Under the pieces are notes generated by a model. The model ran no database searches. It was not told where the DNA came from and saw nothing but the letters and a program-made list of their open reading frames with translations. A stretch of DNA of 64,000 nt, taken from contig JAWSVD010000048.1 of the NCBI GenBank assembly GCA_033852095.1, positions 1-64,000 on the forward strand, in the 5' to 3' direction. The position numbers and the translations under genes are program-made. This stretch comes from CALCKW01 sp033852095 (GTDB lineage: Bacteria > Pseudomonadota > Gammaproteobacteria > CALCKW01). Positions 1 to 8,673 of the stretch are shown piece after piece; the first letter of the stretch is position 1, and each line of letters starts with the position of its first letter.

Positions 1-473
1 GCGAGCACCTTGCCGCTCAGCCCGGCTGAGCGCGTGCTGAAGAAAGGGTCCGCGTTGATGACCACCAGATCGGGTGTCAGCTTGTGCGTGCTGAACATCG
101 CTTCGGGCATGTCGCTCTTGGCGCCAAAACCAAAACCCATGGCATACCAAGGCACACCGCTGTTATCCATTGCTTCTATGCTGGTTTTGGTTGAGAAGGC
201 GTATTGCGCCCGGCTGTTGCCGAGGAACAGCACTTTGGCTTTTTTAATGGGTTCGAGTACGCCCGGTTCCATGCCGTAGAGCAGGGCGCCGTGTTCAAAA
301 TCGCCGTAGCGACCGTACTCACAATACGCCAGGTAGTGATCATCGCTGTAGCCCGCCGAGCTACAGGGACCAATCCAGGGGAAAAGATCCGAGCGGGCCA
401 AGATGTAGATGATGGCGCCGGCGAGGGCGAATACGACGGCGAATCGGCGCAGATAGCGCGGGTAGTTGTTCAC
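1..473 (-). CDS. SGNH-like O-acetyltransferase partner of MBOAT, partial (N-terminal part)
   Basis: The gene runs off the left edge; about 157 N-terminal residues are present. A GTG at 471-473 is the likely start: an AGGG ribosome-binding site lies 8 bases before it, and the gene follows the MBOAT gene by 9 bases. The protein opens with one membrane segment (about residues 10-25), then a soluble domain carrying VLFLGNSRAQYAF, which resembles the GDS block of SGNH hydrolase-like proteins such as AlgJ/AlgX or the DHHW family. Proteins of this kind act in the periplasm with an MBOAT protein to move acetyl groups to polysaccharide. The catalytic His block would lie outside the window, so the assignment rests on the partial domain and the operon. 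Confidence 0.6.
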   Translation of the reverse strand, partial: MNNYPRYLRRFAVVFALAGAIIYILARSDLFPWIGPCSSAGYSDDHYLAYCEYGRYGDFEHGALLYGMEPGVLEPIKKAKVLFLGNSRAQYAFSTKTSIEAMDNSGVPWYAMGFGFGAKSDMPEAMFSTHKLTPDLVVINADPFFSTRSAGLSGKVL

Positions 474-482
474 GGCTATGCC

Positions 483-2054
483 CTAGAAGTTGAAGTACAA
501 GAACTGGCTGGTGGTGGTGCTGCCAAACACCGCCCAGGCGGCCATCACCGCAACCGCCAGGCCCCAGATAAAATTGGGCCGCCAACTGAGCAGGCCGATG
601 GCCGGTTCAATCTGTTGTTTTTTGTTGGTCATGAGCGCTGGATCGAAGCGGTGCATGATCTGCTGGGTGTTGGGCATCCAAAAGGCGATGCCGATGCACA
701 GGGCAATCTGTGGCAGCGCGCTGATGCGGCTGAGGTAGTTGAGCTCACCGAACTCGAAGCCGATTGACTGCACCAGCGGAGCAGCTGGCCCGAAGTACAT
801 CTGCCAATGTGCGGGGATGATGAATCCCTCGCCGCCGACCAGGCCGGCCATGACCAACAGCGCCGCATCCAGGGACTCCGCGCGGAAAAACACCCAGGCG
901 ATGACCACCGCGAAGAAGGTGATCAGTCGGGCGGCGGCGCGGCCATACCAGGTCGAGTCCGCGCTGAGGCCCAGCACCGAGCCGCAGAACCACTGCCAGG
1001 CGTGGTTGATCACCAGGTAAGCGCCGTGCAGCGCGCCCCAGATGATGAATGTCCAGCCCGCGCCGTGCCACAGCCCGCCCAGCACCATGGTGGTGGCGAG
1101 GTTGATGTAGCGGCGGCCTTGACCGGCGCGGCTGCCGCCCAGGGCGATATAAAGATAATCACGCAAGAAGCGCGACAGCGTCATGTGCCAGCGGCGCCAA
1201 AACTCGGAGATGTTCACCGCCTTGTAGGGCGAGTTGAAGTTGAGTGGCAGCAGGATGCCAAACATGCGCGCCAGGCCAATGGCCATGTCCGAGTAGCCGG
1301 AAAAATCAAAATACAGCTGCACCGTGTAACCGAGTGCGCCAACCCAGGCCTCTAGAAACGTCAGGCTCTCACCGGCGGCCGCCGCGGCGAACACGGGGTC
1401 TGAAAAAGTGGCGATGTTATCGGCGATGATGACTTTCTTGAACACGCCCAGGGAGAAGATCGTCAAGCCGACCGTGATGTTCTCCCAGTTCACCCTGCCG
1501 ATGCCGGGCTTGCTGAACTGCGGCAGCATCTCGGTGTGGTGCACGATAGGGCCGGCGATCAGCTGCGGAAAAAAGGTGACAAACAGCGCGTAGTTGAGGA
1601 AATCTCGCTCGACCACGTCGTGGCTGTAAGTATCAGCCAAATAGGCGATCTGCTGGAAAGTAAAGAACGAGATCGCCAGTGGCAGCAACAAGCCGAGCTC
1701 ATCGATAGACGCACCGGTGACGGTGTTCGCGTTGCCGATGATGAAATCCGCGTATTTGAACAGCGCGATACTGCCGAGGTTGGCGACCACCCCGAAGATC
1801 ATCACGGCTTTGGCTGCTTTTTGCCGGCCCTTTGCCTTCAGGTCAGCAATGGCGATGCCGAGCAAATAGTTGAAGATAATAGAGCCGCCGATCAGCAGCA
1901 GGTAGACCGGTTTAAAAAAGCCGTAGAAAAATAAGCTCGCCGCCACCAGCCAGGCGATAGCGGGGCGCACCCCACGGGTGGTGCCAAGCCAAAAGAACAG
2001 CATCAGCGTGATCGGCAGGAAAATGAAGATGAATTCTTTGGCGTTAAAAAGCAT
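483..2054 (-). CDS. MBOAT-family membrane O-acyltransferase (AlgI-like)
   Basis: This 523-residue polytopic membrane protein has the usual AlgI/DltB length. The conserved MBOAT core is clear: EFWRRWHMTLSRFLRDYLYI around residues 284-303 and GGLWHGAGWTFIIWG around 326-340, with the presumed catalytic His at 330 and a second conserved His at 290. MBOAT proteins pass an acyl group, usually acetyl, across the inner membrane to extracytoplasmic acceptors such as alginate, peptidoglycan or teichoic acid. The next gene on the same strand encodes an SGNH-like partner, which fits a polysaccharide O-acetylation pair. No alginate genes are nearby, so the acceptor is unknown; the exopolysaccharide made from 41.5-50.7 kb is one untested possibility. 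Confidence 0.85.
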   Translation of the reverse strand: MLFNAKEFIFIFLPITLMLFFWLGTTRGVRPAIAWLVAASLFFYGFFKPVYLLLIGGSIIFNYLLGIAIADLKAKGRQKAAKAVMIFGVVANLGSIALFKYADFIIGNANTVTGASIDELGLLLPLAISFFTFQQIAYLADTYSHDVVERDFLNYALFVTFFPQLIAGPIVHHTEMLPQFSKPGIGRVNWENITVGLTIFSLGVFKKVIIADNIATFSDPVFAAAAAGESLTFLEAWVGALGYTVQLYFDFSGYSDMAIGLARMFGILLPLNFNSPYKAVNISEFWRRWHMTLSRFLRDYLYIALGGSRAGQGRRYINLATTMVLGGLWHGAGWTFIIWGALHGAYLVINHAWQWFCGSVLGLSADSTWYGRAAARLITFFAVVIAWVFFRAESLDAALLVMAGLVGGEGFIIPAHWQMYFGPAAPLVQSIGFEFGELNYLSRISALPQIALCIGIAFWMPNTQQIMHRFDPALMTNKKQQIEPAIGLLSWRPNFIWGLAVAVMAAWAVFGSTTTSQFLYFNF

Positions 2055-2378
2055 TGACGGCTCAACGGTTAAGGAGCGAATGAAATAACGTTCGGGCGGG
2101 CGCTGGATGATGCCATAGACATTTTAGACAAGCGCACACTGTCCTGTTAGCGGCACGGGATCGCTGACCTTTTAGCTCAGATTGCGGGAAGATTCAGATG
2201 CGCGCCCCATGACATATAGCAGCTGCGGGCGATGGTGGCAGGGGTGAGGCTTGCAGGCCGCTGAGGCAGCGGTGGTTTGTAGTCTGCGGAGGTTACGGTC
2301 TGCGTCAGACCACGGCGGAGCCCGTCACCGTAACGGGCTCCTCCCAAGGATCACAACCAGTGGGTCACGACTTGTGGA
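2055..2378. other. intergenic region between the MBOAT gene and folD
   Basis: This stretch has no convincing gene. It holds the promoter region of the leftward MBOAT gene and, at its right end, the hairpin and 14-base repeats described separately. Confidence 0.6.
2317..2341. terminator. hairpin downstream of folD
   Basis: A perfect 9-base-pair stem (GGAGCCCGT / ACGGGCTCC) encloses a 7-base loop about 40 bases past the folD stop. There is no U-tract on either strand, so it may be a processing or rho-linked structure rather than a classic intrinsic terminator. Confidence 0.35.
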
Positions 2379-2393
2379 TCACAGCTTGTGGAT
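2352..2393. repeat. three tandem 14-base units across the folD stop codon
   Basis: On the minus strand three adjacent units read ATCCACAAGCTGTG, ATCCACAAGTCGTG and ACCCACTGGTTGTG. The first encodes the last FolD residues and its stop; the next two lie beyond it and are progressively more divergent. Confidence 0.6.
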
Positions 2394-3242
2394 GGCCTTC
2401 ATGGCGGTGACCGTGTTGTGCAGCAGGCAGGCGATGGTCATAGGGCCGACGCCGCCGGGCACGGGGGTGATGGCACCGGCGTGCTCGGCCTCGGCGAAGG
2501 CGACGTCACCCACCAGGCGGGTCTTGCCCTCGTCGGTGCTGAGTCGGTTGATGCCCACGTCGATGACGGTGGCGCCCGGTGCTATCCAGTCTCCCTTGAC
2601 CATCTCAGGGCGGCCCACGGCAGCAACCACGATGTCCGCGCGGCGGCACACGCCGGGCAGATCCTTGGTGCGCGAATGGGCGATGGTGACTGTGCAGCTC
2701 TCCTGCAGCAGCAGTTGGGCCATGGGTTTACCCACGATGTTGCTGCGACCTACAACCACGGCGTTCAAACCGCTCAGATCGCCCAGAGTGGCTTTGAGCA
2801 TCATCAGGCACCCGAGTGGGGTGCAGGGCACCAGGCCGCGCTGGCCAACGGCAAGGCGGCCGCTGTTGACCACATGAAAACCGTCCACATCTTTGTTCGG
2901 GTCGATGGCGTCCAGCACCTTGGCCGAGTTGATGTGCGCCGGCACCGGCAGCTGCACCAAGATGCCGTGGATGGCAGAATCGTCGTTGAGTTCCTGCACG
3001 ATTTTTAGCAGCTCTTCTTCAGAGGTGTCCGCGGGTAGTTTGTACTCGCGTGACAACATGCCCACTTCTTTGGTGGATTTTGCTTTGTTGCGCACATAGA
3101 CCTGACTGGCGGGGTCCTCGCCGACCAGCACAACGGCCAGTCCTGGCTGCAAGCCCGTTGTCTCCATGATCTGGGCGACCTCTGCCGCCAGTTCGGTGCG
3201 AAGGGCTTGGGCGGTTGCCTTGCCGTCGATAATTGTTGCCAT
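2379..3242 (-). CDS. folD: bifunctional methylene-THF dehydrogenase / methenyl-THF cyclohydrolase FolD
   Basis: The 287-residue protein has the standard FolD length and starts at the ATG giving MATIIDGKATAQALR; longer readings add non-family residues. Family motifs are present: YVRNKAKSTKEVGM with the catalytic Lys, QLPVPAHI, DVDGFH, CTPLGC and the NADP-site GRSNIVGKP. The enzyme interconverts 5,10-methylene-THF and 10-formyl-THF in the cytoplasm, supplying one-carbon units for purines and fMet-tRNA. It stands alone here and is divergent from sohB. Confidence 0.97.
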   Translation of the reverse strand: MATIIDGKATAQALRTELAAEVAQIMETTGLQPGLAVVLVGEDPASQVYVRNKAKSTKEVGMLSREYKLPADTSEEELLKIVQELNDDSAIHGILVQLPVPAHINSAKVLDAIDPNKDVDGFHVVNSGRLAVGQRGLVPCTPLGCLMMLKATLGDLSGLNAVVVGRSNIVGKPMAQLLLQESCTVTIAHSRTKDLPGVCRRADIVVAAVGRPEMVKGDWIAPGATVIDVGINRLSTDEGKTRLVGDVAFAEAEHAGAITPVPGGVGPMTIACLLHNTVTAMKAIHKL

Positions 3243-3420
3243 GTGCTGCGCCTTGAATCGATTGTGACTGGATGAGGGTGATTTTATAGCAATTTCATAG
3301 GCGTGGGGGAGGCCTTGAGTGCGGCTTTCACTGCTGTGATTCCGACGTCCTGGACACAAAGTAGGCCCACAGGGCAGTTCGATGCGTCTATGATTAGTTC
3401 TTTTTTAATGAGGATTGCCC

Positions 3421-4503
3421 GTGACGGCTTTTTTGCTGGAGTATGGTCTGTTTTTCGCCAAGGTGGCGACGGTATTGCTGGCCGTGCTTTTATTGGTGGG
3501 ATTTATCTTCAGTCGGCGTGAAATGCCGGAGGAAGAAGGCTGCATCGAGGTGCGCAAACTCAACGACCAGTTGGATGATCTCAAGGATACCTTGCGTGAA
3601 TCACTGCTCGACGACGATCAGCTGAAGCGCGAAGAGAAGGCGCGCAAGGTGAAAAAGAAAACCGACAAAAAGCAGCGCCGCAAAGAGGCCAAGCTGGCGC
3701 GTAAGCGTTTGGGTGGCAAACAAGCCGAGCCCGAATTGCCCGAGCGCAATACAATGTTTGTCCTGAGCTTCGACGGTGATATCCGCGCGTCGGAGAATGA
3801 GAATCTGCGGCGCGAGATCACCAGTGTTTTGGCCGTTGCACGGCACGGCGATGAAGTGGTGATTCGCCTCGAGAGCCCCGGCGGCATGGTGCACAGCTAC
3901 GGGCTGGCAGCGTCGCAGTTGGATCGCATCGTTCAGGCCAAGATCCCCCTGACGGCCTGCGTCGACAAGGTGGCGGCGAGTGGCGGCTACATGATGGCCT
4001 GTGTGGCCAACCGCATCGTGGCAGCGCCCTTTGCGATCTTGGGTTCCATCGGTGTGATTGCGCAGTTGCCCAATTTCCATCGCCTATTGAAAAAGAACGA
4101 CATCGACTTCGAGATGCTCACCGCCGGTGAATACAAGCGAACCCTGACCATGCTGGGTGAGAACACCGACGAAGGTCGGCAGAAGTTTGTACAGGAGTTG
4201 GAGGACACCCATGTCTTGTTTAAAGAGTTTGTCAGCGAGCACCGCCCGCAGGTCGACATAGAGAAAATCGCCACCGGTGAAACCTGGTTTGGCAAGCGTG
4301 CGCTGGAGGTGAAGCTGGTCGATGAGATCAAAACCTCCGACGAGTATTTGATCAACTGCTGCAAAGACTACGACGTTTTTGAAGTGCGTTTTACCACGCG
4401 AAAAACCTTGAGAGAAAAACTGGGTTTCGGTGCCGCGGATGTCTTGGACACCGTCGCTGTGCGCTGGTGGACACGACTGCAGAGCGCGCGTTTCCCGCGT
4501 TAA
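3421..4503 (+). CDS. sohB: inner-membrane S49 peptidase SohB
   Basis: The 360-residue protein matches E. coli SohB closely from memory along its whole length: an N-terminal membrane anchor (about residues 9-30), a Lys/Arg-rich linker (about 65-100), and an S49 protease domain. The Ser-Lys dyad is visible as Ser187 in VAASGGYMMA and Lys239 in AGEYKRTL. I chose the GTG at 3421 because AGGA lies 6 bases before it; a TTG at 3415 is too close to that site. SohB is a signal-peptide-peptidase-like protease with its catalytic domain on the periplasmic side. Its substrates are poorly defined. Confidence 0.95.
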   Translation: MTAFLLEYGLFFAKVATVLLAVLLLVGFIFSRREMPEEEGCIEVRKLNDQLDDLKDTLRESLLDDDQLKREEKARKVKKKTDKKQRRKEAKLARKRLGGKQAEPELPERNTMFVLSFDGDIRASENENLRREITSVLAVARHGDEVVIRLESPGGMVHSYGLAASQLDRIVQAKIPLTACVDKVAASGGYMMACVANRIVAAPFAILGSIGVIAQLPNFHRLLKKNDIDFEMLTAGEYKRTLTMLGENTDEGRQKFVQELEDTHVLFKEFVSEHRPQVDIEKIATGETWFGKRALEVKLVDEIKTSDEYLINCCKDYDVFEVRFTTRKTLREKLGFGAADVLDTVAVRWWTRLQSARFPR

Positions 4504-4601
4504 GCTCGTTTTACGCTGTGCCACGGGCCGCTAGTGCCCGTGGCCGCCCGTGCATATTGGGCTGCTGCACAACTCTTCCATTCCTTCAAAAAGGGGCGCC
4601 G

Positions 4602-4985
4602 ATGCTTCTCTCCATACACCATGTCGCCCTCATATGTGCCGACTATGAGCGCTCTAAACACTTCTATCACACGATCTTGAAGCTGGAGATTATCGCGGAA
4701 AATTACCGCGCAGAGCGCCGCTCCTACAAGCTGGATTTGCGCCTGCCGGACGGCGGTCAATTGGAGCTGTTTTCCTTTCCCGCGCCACCAGCCCGGCCCA
4801 GCACGCCGGAGGCTCAGGGCTTGCGTCATTTGGCTTTTGCCGTTGAGTCGGTGGCTGAGACCGTTGCATACCTTGTATCACAAGGGATCGATGTGGAGCC
4901 GGTCAGGGTGGATGAATTCACCCACAAAATGTTCACCTTTTTCAAAGACCCAGACGGCCTGCCTCTGGAGCTGTATGAGCAATGA
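4602..4985 (+). CDS. yaeR: VOC (glyoxalase-fold) family protein YaeR
   Basis: The 127-residue protein is one VOC unit. The start MLLSIHHVALICADY and the end FTFFKDPDGLPLELYEQ match E. coli YaeR, including ELFSFPAPPARPS and LRHLAFAVE. Metal-ligand positions of the fold are kept (His in HHVA, Glu in ELF, His in LRHLAF, Glu in LELYEQ). VOC proteins bind a divalent metal and act on many small molecules; the YaeR substrate is not established, so glyoxalase I activity should not be assumed. The ATG at 4602 has GGGG 6 bases upstream. Confidence 0.9.
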   Translation: MLLSIHHVALICADYERSKHFYHTILKLEIIAENYRAERRSYKLDLRLPDGGQLELFSFPAPPARPSTPEAQGLRHLAFAVESVAETVAYLVSQGIDVEPVRVDEFTHKMFTFFKDPDGLPLELYEQ

Positions 4986-5090
4986 TGGGCTGCTGTTGCT
5001 GAATCCCTGCCGCGCTTGCGTTGTGCGGCGCTTGCCTGTGTTTGCGGGCGGGCTTGCGTGAGCGGGCAGAGTGATCAGCGTGGAGCTGTT

Positions 5091-5657
5091 GTGGCCGAGC
5101 TGTCGCTCGCTCGGCAGGCTGTGCGCCTGTGGTTAGCCAGAGCGCTGAAGCTGATGGGCTGGATCATGTTGTTGGGCCTTATCTACTGGTGCATGTCTGG
5201 GCTGGGCAGTGACAAGCAGGTCGCGGTTAAACGCTATCAGATTGATGTCTCCGAGCTTGCGGCGGGTGAGTCACGGGCCTTTTCCGTGGGCCGGCAGCCA
5301 CTGATCGTGGTGCACCGCAGTCAAGCACAGATAGAGTCTTTGTCGGATGAGGGGCTCAACGACCCGGGTTCCTGGCAGAACAATGAACCCGCCGGTGTCG
5401 ATGCTGTGCACCGCGGCGAGCAGGCCGCTTGGCTGGTGCTTGAGGCGCTGGGCACCGCCTTGAATTGTGCTGTTGTGGTCAAGCCTGCGGGCGGGGCGTT
5501 TCAAGGCCGGCCCTGGCCCGGTGGTTTCGCGGATCGCTGCCGCGACCAGCGTTATGATTGGGCGGGCCGAGTATACAGCGATCAAGACGCCAAACGTAAT
5601 CTGCGCGTCATGGGTTATAGACTCAGCAACTATCGTCTCTCCATCGAGCTGCAATAA
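5091..5657 (+). CDS. membrane-anchored Rieske-fold protein lacking all iron-sulfur ligands
   Basis: I read this 188-residue protein as a degenerate relative of the cytochrome bc1 Rieske subunit. It has one N-terminal membrane segment (about residues 22-37), then IDVSELAAGESRAF...RQPLIVVHRS, which parallels the VDISKLEPGQ...GKPVFVVRRT entry strand of PetA. The C-terminal part contains GGFADRCRDQRYDWAGRVY, parallel to GGFFCPCHGSHYDLAGRV. Aligned by eye, the CTHLGC box is GTALNC (residues 121-126) and the CPCHGS box is DRCRDQ (148-153): the Cys/His ligands are Gly, Ala, Asp and Arg, while the two disulfide cysteines (126 and 150) remain. It therefore should not bind a 2Fe-2S cluster. The GTG start at 5091 has GGAG 5 bases upstream. 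No bc1 genes are near and the function is unknown. Confidence 0.7.
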   Translation: MAELSLARQAVRLWLARALKLMGWIMLLGLIYWCMSGLGSDKQVAVKRYQIDVSELAAGESRAFSVGRQPLIVVHRSQAQIESLSDEGLNDPGSWQNNEPAGVDAVHRGEQAAWLVLEALGTALNCAVVVKPAGGAFQGRPWPGGFADRCRDQRYDWAGRVYSDQDAKRNLRVMGYRLSNYRLSIELQ

Positions 5658-5987
5658 CGCAGCTGAGGCCCAGTAATCACTGCGCTACTGGGGGGGGGCT
5701 TGGGCGAGAACAAGAAACCCTACTGCAGAGGCTATTTGTGGCCGTTTTCCGCGTCGATTTGATTGAATAGCTGGGGGCCGCGCAGGCGCTATTCGCCTCA
5801 ATCGGCACAAAAACCCACAGCGACGGGCCCTGTTCAAAACACTCTCTTCCTCGCTACAGGCACCCCGTACTCGCCCAAGCTGCAAGGTGACTGGATCCTT
5901 AAATTGCATTGATTGTCGTCAAGCAAACAAAGCTGCCGCCGCAAACGGTGCTCTGTAGTGACAATCTATCTATAAAGGATTTAGTTG
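5658..5987. other. intergenic region before the DUF945 gene
   Basis: I see no gene, strong hairpin or repeat here beyond a run of nine G near 5690. It presumably holds the promoter of the next gene, whose AAAGGA ribosome-binding site ends near 5979. Confidence 0.5.
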
Positions 5988-7361
5988 ATGAAGCGTTTGT
6001 TGATTGCAGTTCCACTGTTGGGCGCGGCCAGCTGGGCTGGCGCCACACTGTATGCCGGTAATCAGGCACAGACGGCTTATGGCGAGCTGCTGGAGCAACT
6101 CAAAGTACAGCACGGCTTGCACGTTGAGCCCTTGGACTACGACAAGAATTTCTTGGGCAGCCGAGTGAAAACGGTTGTGAATGGCGGCTCAGGCTCCTTG
6201 AGTGCCGCCAAAGACCTGCCAGAACCACTGCGCTCTTTGGCTGGGCGATTTGTGCTCGACCATGAAATAGAGCACGGCCCCATGGTGCTTTCGAATGGAT
6301 TGCAGGCGCTTGCAGGTCGCATCAAAACAACGCTGGACATGGATTCGCTGGACCCGGATTTTGCGCAGCGCTGGAAAGAAGCGTGTGCTTGTGAAGAGCC
6401 TGTTGTTCTGTTGTCTGAGATCAGCCTGCAGGGCGAGTATTCGCACGCTTTCACCGTCGCTTCCCTCGATTGGCGCGATGGCGACAAGCATGTCACCTTT
6501 GGCGGGTTGCGCTCGCAGGCGCGGGTCGACAGTGATAAATCGGCGCGCAGCAGTGGTGAGATAGGGCGGCTGTCGCTGCGCTGGCAGCAGGGCAGCTCGC
6601 TGCAGGTGGAACCCGGTCAATGGCAGCTGGACGGTACAGAAGCGATTAAACACATCGTGGTGGGCGAGGGTGTCTTTAGTCTGCCCGCGGTGCACTTCAC
6701 CCAGGACGGCAAAGTCGCTGAATTTCAGGGTATTAAAGCGCTCTTCAATACAGAGATTCAAGACGGCCTTTTGAACAGTTCATTCGATGTCGGCCTGGAT
6801 GTACTTAAAGGCCCCGCTGGCGAATTGCAAGATACGCACTTGAGCTTTTCGCTCGACGGTATTACAGCCAGTGCTTTGTCCGATTTTTCGGGGCGCTTGG
6901 CCATGACGGATCTGAGCTCAGATTCCGCCGCTCAAATAGAACTGTTGCAGCTCTATCGCGGCCTCATCGCCCCTGGGATTGCTTTCAAATACGGTTTGCG
7001 TGGTAACCACGCAGCGGGCGGAGACTTCGACGCTTCAATAGCGATGAAATATGATCCCGCCGGCGGTGTGTCATTTGCTTCATTGCAAACCGTGGGAGAT
7101 CTGGTCGAAGCGATCAAGGGCGACGTGTCGGTGGCGTTTGACCAGGGCCTGTTGAGTGTACTGCCAGAGCAATTAAAGCTCATGATCCCTTCGACTTTTG
7201 AGTCGCTCGAGGGTCGCTACGTGCTGAAAGCCGAATTGAGCGAGGGCCAGGCGGCGGTCAATGGCGATCCAGTGCCGTTGGCGATGATGTTTGGGGCTCA
7301 GTTTGCTCAGCCACTGCCTTCACTGGAAGAAGTGGCACTGGCGATGCAGGTCGAGAAATAA
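5988..7361 (+). CDS. DUF945 (YdgA-like) envelope protein
   Basis: This 457-residue protein begins with a signal or anchor sequence (MKRLLIAVPLLGAASWAGATLYAGNQ cannot be quoted further here; hydrophobic core about residues 4-20) followed by a long soluble region. The opening, with GNQAQTAY at about 24-31 and a conserved YDKNFLGSRVKT near 46, is typical of the DUF945/YdgA family of gammaproteobacterial envelope proteins. The family function is unknown. The ATG at 5988 was preferred to the TTG one codon earlier because AAAGGA lies about 8 bases before it. It appears monocistronic. Confidence 0.8.
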   Translation: MKRLLIAVPLLGAASWAGATLYAGNQAQTAYGELLEQLKVQHGLHVEPLDYDKNFLGSRVKTVVNGGSGSLSAAKDLPEPLRSLAGRFVLDHEIEHGPMVLSNGLQALAGRIKTTLDMDSLDPDFAQRWKEACACEEPVVLLSEISLQGEYSHAFTVASLDWRDGDKHVTFGGLRSQARVDSDKSARSSGEIGRLSLRWQQGSSLQVEPGQWQLDGTEAIKHIVVGEGVFSLPAVHFTQDGKVAEFQGIKALFNTEIQDGLLNSSFDVGLDVLKGPAGELQDTHLSFSLDGITASALSDFSGRLAMTDLSSDSAAQIELLQLYRGLIAPGIAFKYGLRGNHAAGGDFDASIAMKYDPAGGVSFASLQTVGDLVEAIKGDVSVAFDQGLLSVLPEQLKLMIPSTFESLEGRYVLKAELSEGQAAVNGDPVPLAMMFGAQFAQPLPSLEEVALAMQVEK

Positions 7362-7429
7362 CGCCACTTGCTGGTATAAGCGCAGCCGCTGCAAGGCTAC
7401 GCCAGTCCACTGGCAGGGACACGTTGGCC

Positions 7430-7455
7430 GGGGCACGCTGCCCCGCCAGTGTTTT
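7430..7455 (+). terminator. possible weak terminator after the DUF945 gene
   Basis: A 6-base-pair stem (GGGGCA / TGCCCC) with a 3-base loop is followed, 8 bases later, by only four T. The spacing and short T-run make this a weak candidate. Confidence 0.25.
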
Positions 7456-7535
7456 GATGTCTGACATTCTGAGAAGATTTCGCAGGGCTAATTTTCTTGG
7501 CTGACTACACAGAGCAAACTCCCCAAAGCTAACTT

Positions 7536-7549
7536 CTCATGCGCATGAG
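7536..7549. promoter_or_regulatory. 14-base perfect palindrome upstream of yejB
   Basis: CTCATGCGCATGAG is a perfect palindrome 42 bases before the yejB start codon. Its position suits an operator in the yej promoter region, but I cannot match it to a known regulator. Confidence 0.3.
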
Positions 7550-7590
7550 CTAAACTCTGAGCAGGTCTATTGCTGAGTTAAGCACTCCTC

Positions 7591-8673
7591 ATGTTGCATT
7601 ATATCCTGCGCCGATTTGCGCTTATTATTCCCACCCTGATCGGCATTATGTTGATCAATTTTGCCATCATTCAGCTGGCGCCGGGCGGCCCGGTCGAGCA
7701 GCTTCTGGCGGAGATGCAGGGGCAGAGCGCCGGAGCGACCGCGCGTTTCAGTGGTGGGGGCGGTGCAGTGGACAGCGCTGTGCAGAGCAGTAAATACCGC
7801 GGCGCTCAGGGTTTGCGGCCAGATATCATTGCCGAAATTGAGGCGCAATTCGGTTTTGACAGGCCCGCACACGAGCGCTTTTTTTCCATGATGGTTGATT
7901 ATCTGCGCTTCGATTTTGGCGACAGCTATTTCCGCGATGCCAGTGTGATGAGCCTGATCGCGGAGAAGCTGCCGGTGTCTATCACGCTGGGGCTGTGGAC
8001 CACGCTGTTGGTCTACCTGATATCGATCCCGCTCGGTGTGCACAAGGCGGTGCGGGACGGCGGGCGCTTTGATACTTGGACCTCCATGCTGGTGGTGGTG
8101 GGCAACGCGATACCGGGTTTTTTGTTTGCGATTTTATTGATTGTCTTGTTTGCCGGGGGCAGTTATTGGGATGTGTTTCCGCTGCGCGGCTTGAGTTCGG
8201 ACGACTTCGATCAGCTCAGCAACTGGGGCAAGGTTAAAGACTATTTCTGGCACATCTGCCTGCCGGTCACGGCGATGGTGATTGGCGGTTTTGCCAGTTT
8301 GACCATGCTCACTAAAAATTCCTTTTTAGATCAAATCCGCATGCAGTACGTGGAGACGGCTCGCGCCAAGGGCCTGAATGAGCGGCAAGTGCTCTACGGC
8401 CACGTGTTCCGCAACGCCATGTTGATCGTCATTGCCGGTTTCCCCAGTGCCTTCATTGGCATTCTCTTCACGGGTTCGTTGTTGATCGAAGTGATTTTTT
8501 CACTTGATGGCTTGGGCTTGCTCGGTTTTGAGTCTGCCATCAACCGCGACTACCCGGTGGTTTTCGCCACCCTGTATATATTCACCTTGATCGGATTGCT
8601 GTTGCAGTTGCTGGGCGACATCATGTATCAGCTGATCGATCCTCGCATTGATTTTGAGTCGAGGGAGGTCTGA
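7591..8673 (+). CDS. yejB: oligopeptide/microcin C-type ABC transporter permease YejB
   Basis: The 360-residue inner-membrane permease resembles E. coli YejB throughout: IPTLIGIMLINFAI and QLAPGGPVEQ at the start, FDFGDSYFRDASV, LPVSITLGLW, GSYWDVFPLRGL, and LIDPRIDFE at the end. It shows about six membrane segments and the binding-protein-dependent permease loop (VETARAKGLNERQVLYGHVFRNAM region), which docks on the ATPase. YejABEF imports peptides, including microcin C in E. coli, and is linked to tolerance of antimicrobial peptides in some pathogens. It is translationally coupled to yejE by a TGATG overlap. No yejA precedes it. Confidence 0.93.
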   Translation: MLHYILRRFALIIPTLIGIMLINFAIIQLAPGGPVEQLLAEMQGQSAGATARFSGGGGAVDSAVQSSKYRGAQGLRPDIIAEIEAQFGFDRPAHERFFSMMVDYLRFDFGDSYFRDASVMSLIAEKLPVSITLGLWTTLLVYLISIPLGVHKAVRDGGRFDTWTSMLVVVGNAIPGFLFAILLIVLFAGGSYWDVFPLRGLSSDDFDQLSNWGKVKDYFWHICLPVTAMVIGGFASLTMLTKNSFLDQIRMQYVETARAKGLNERQVLYGHVFRNAMLIVIAGFPSAFIGILFTGSLLIEVIFSLDGLGLLGFESAINRDYPVVFATLYIFTLIGLLLQLLGDIMYQLIDPRIDFESREV

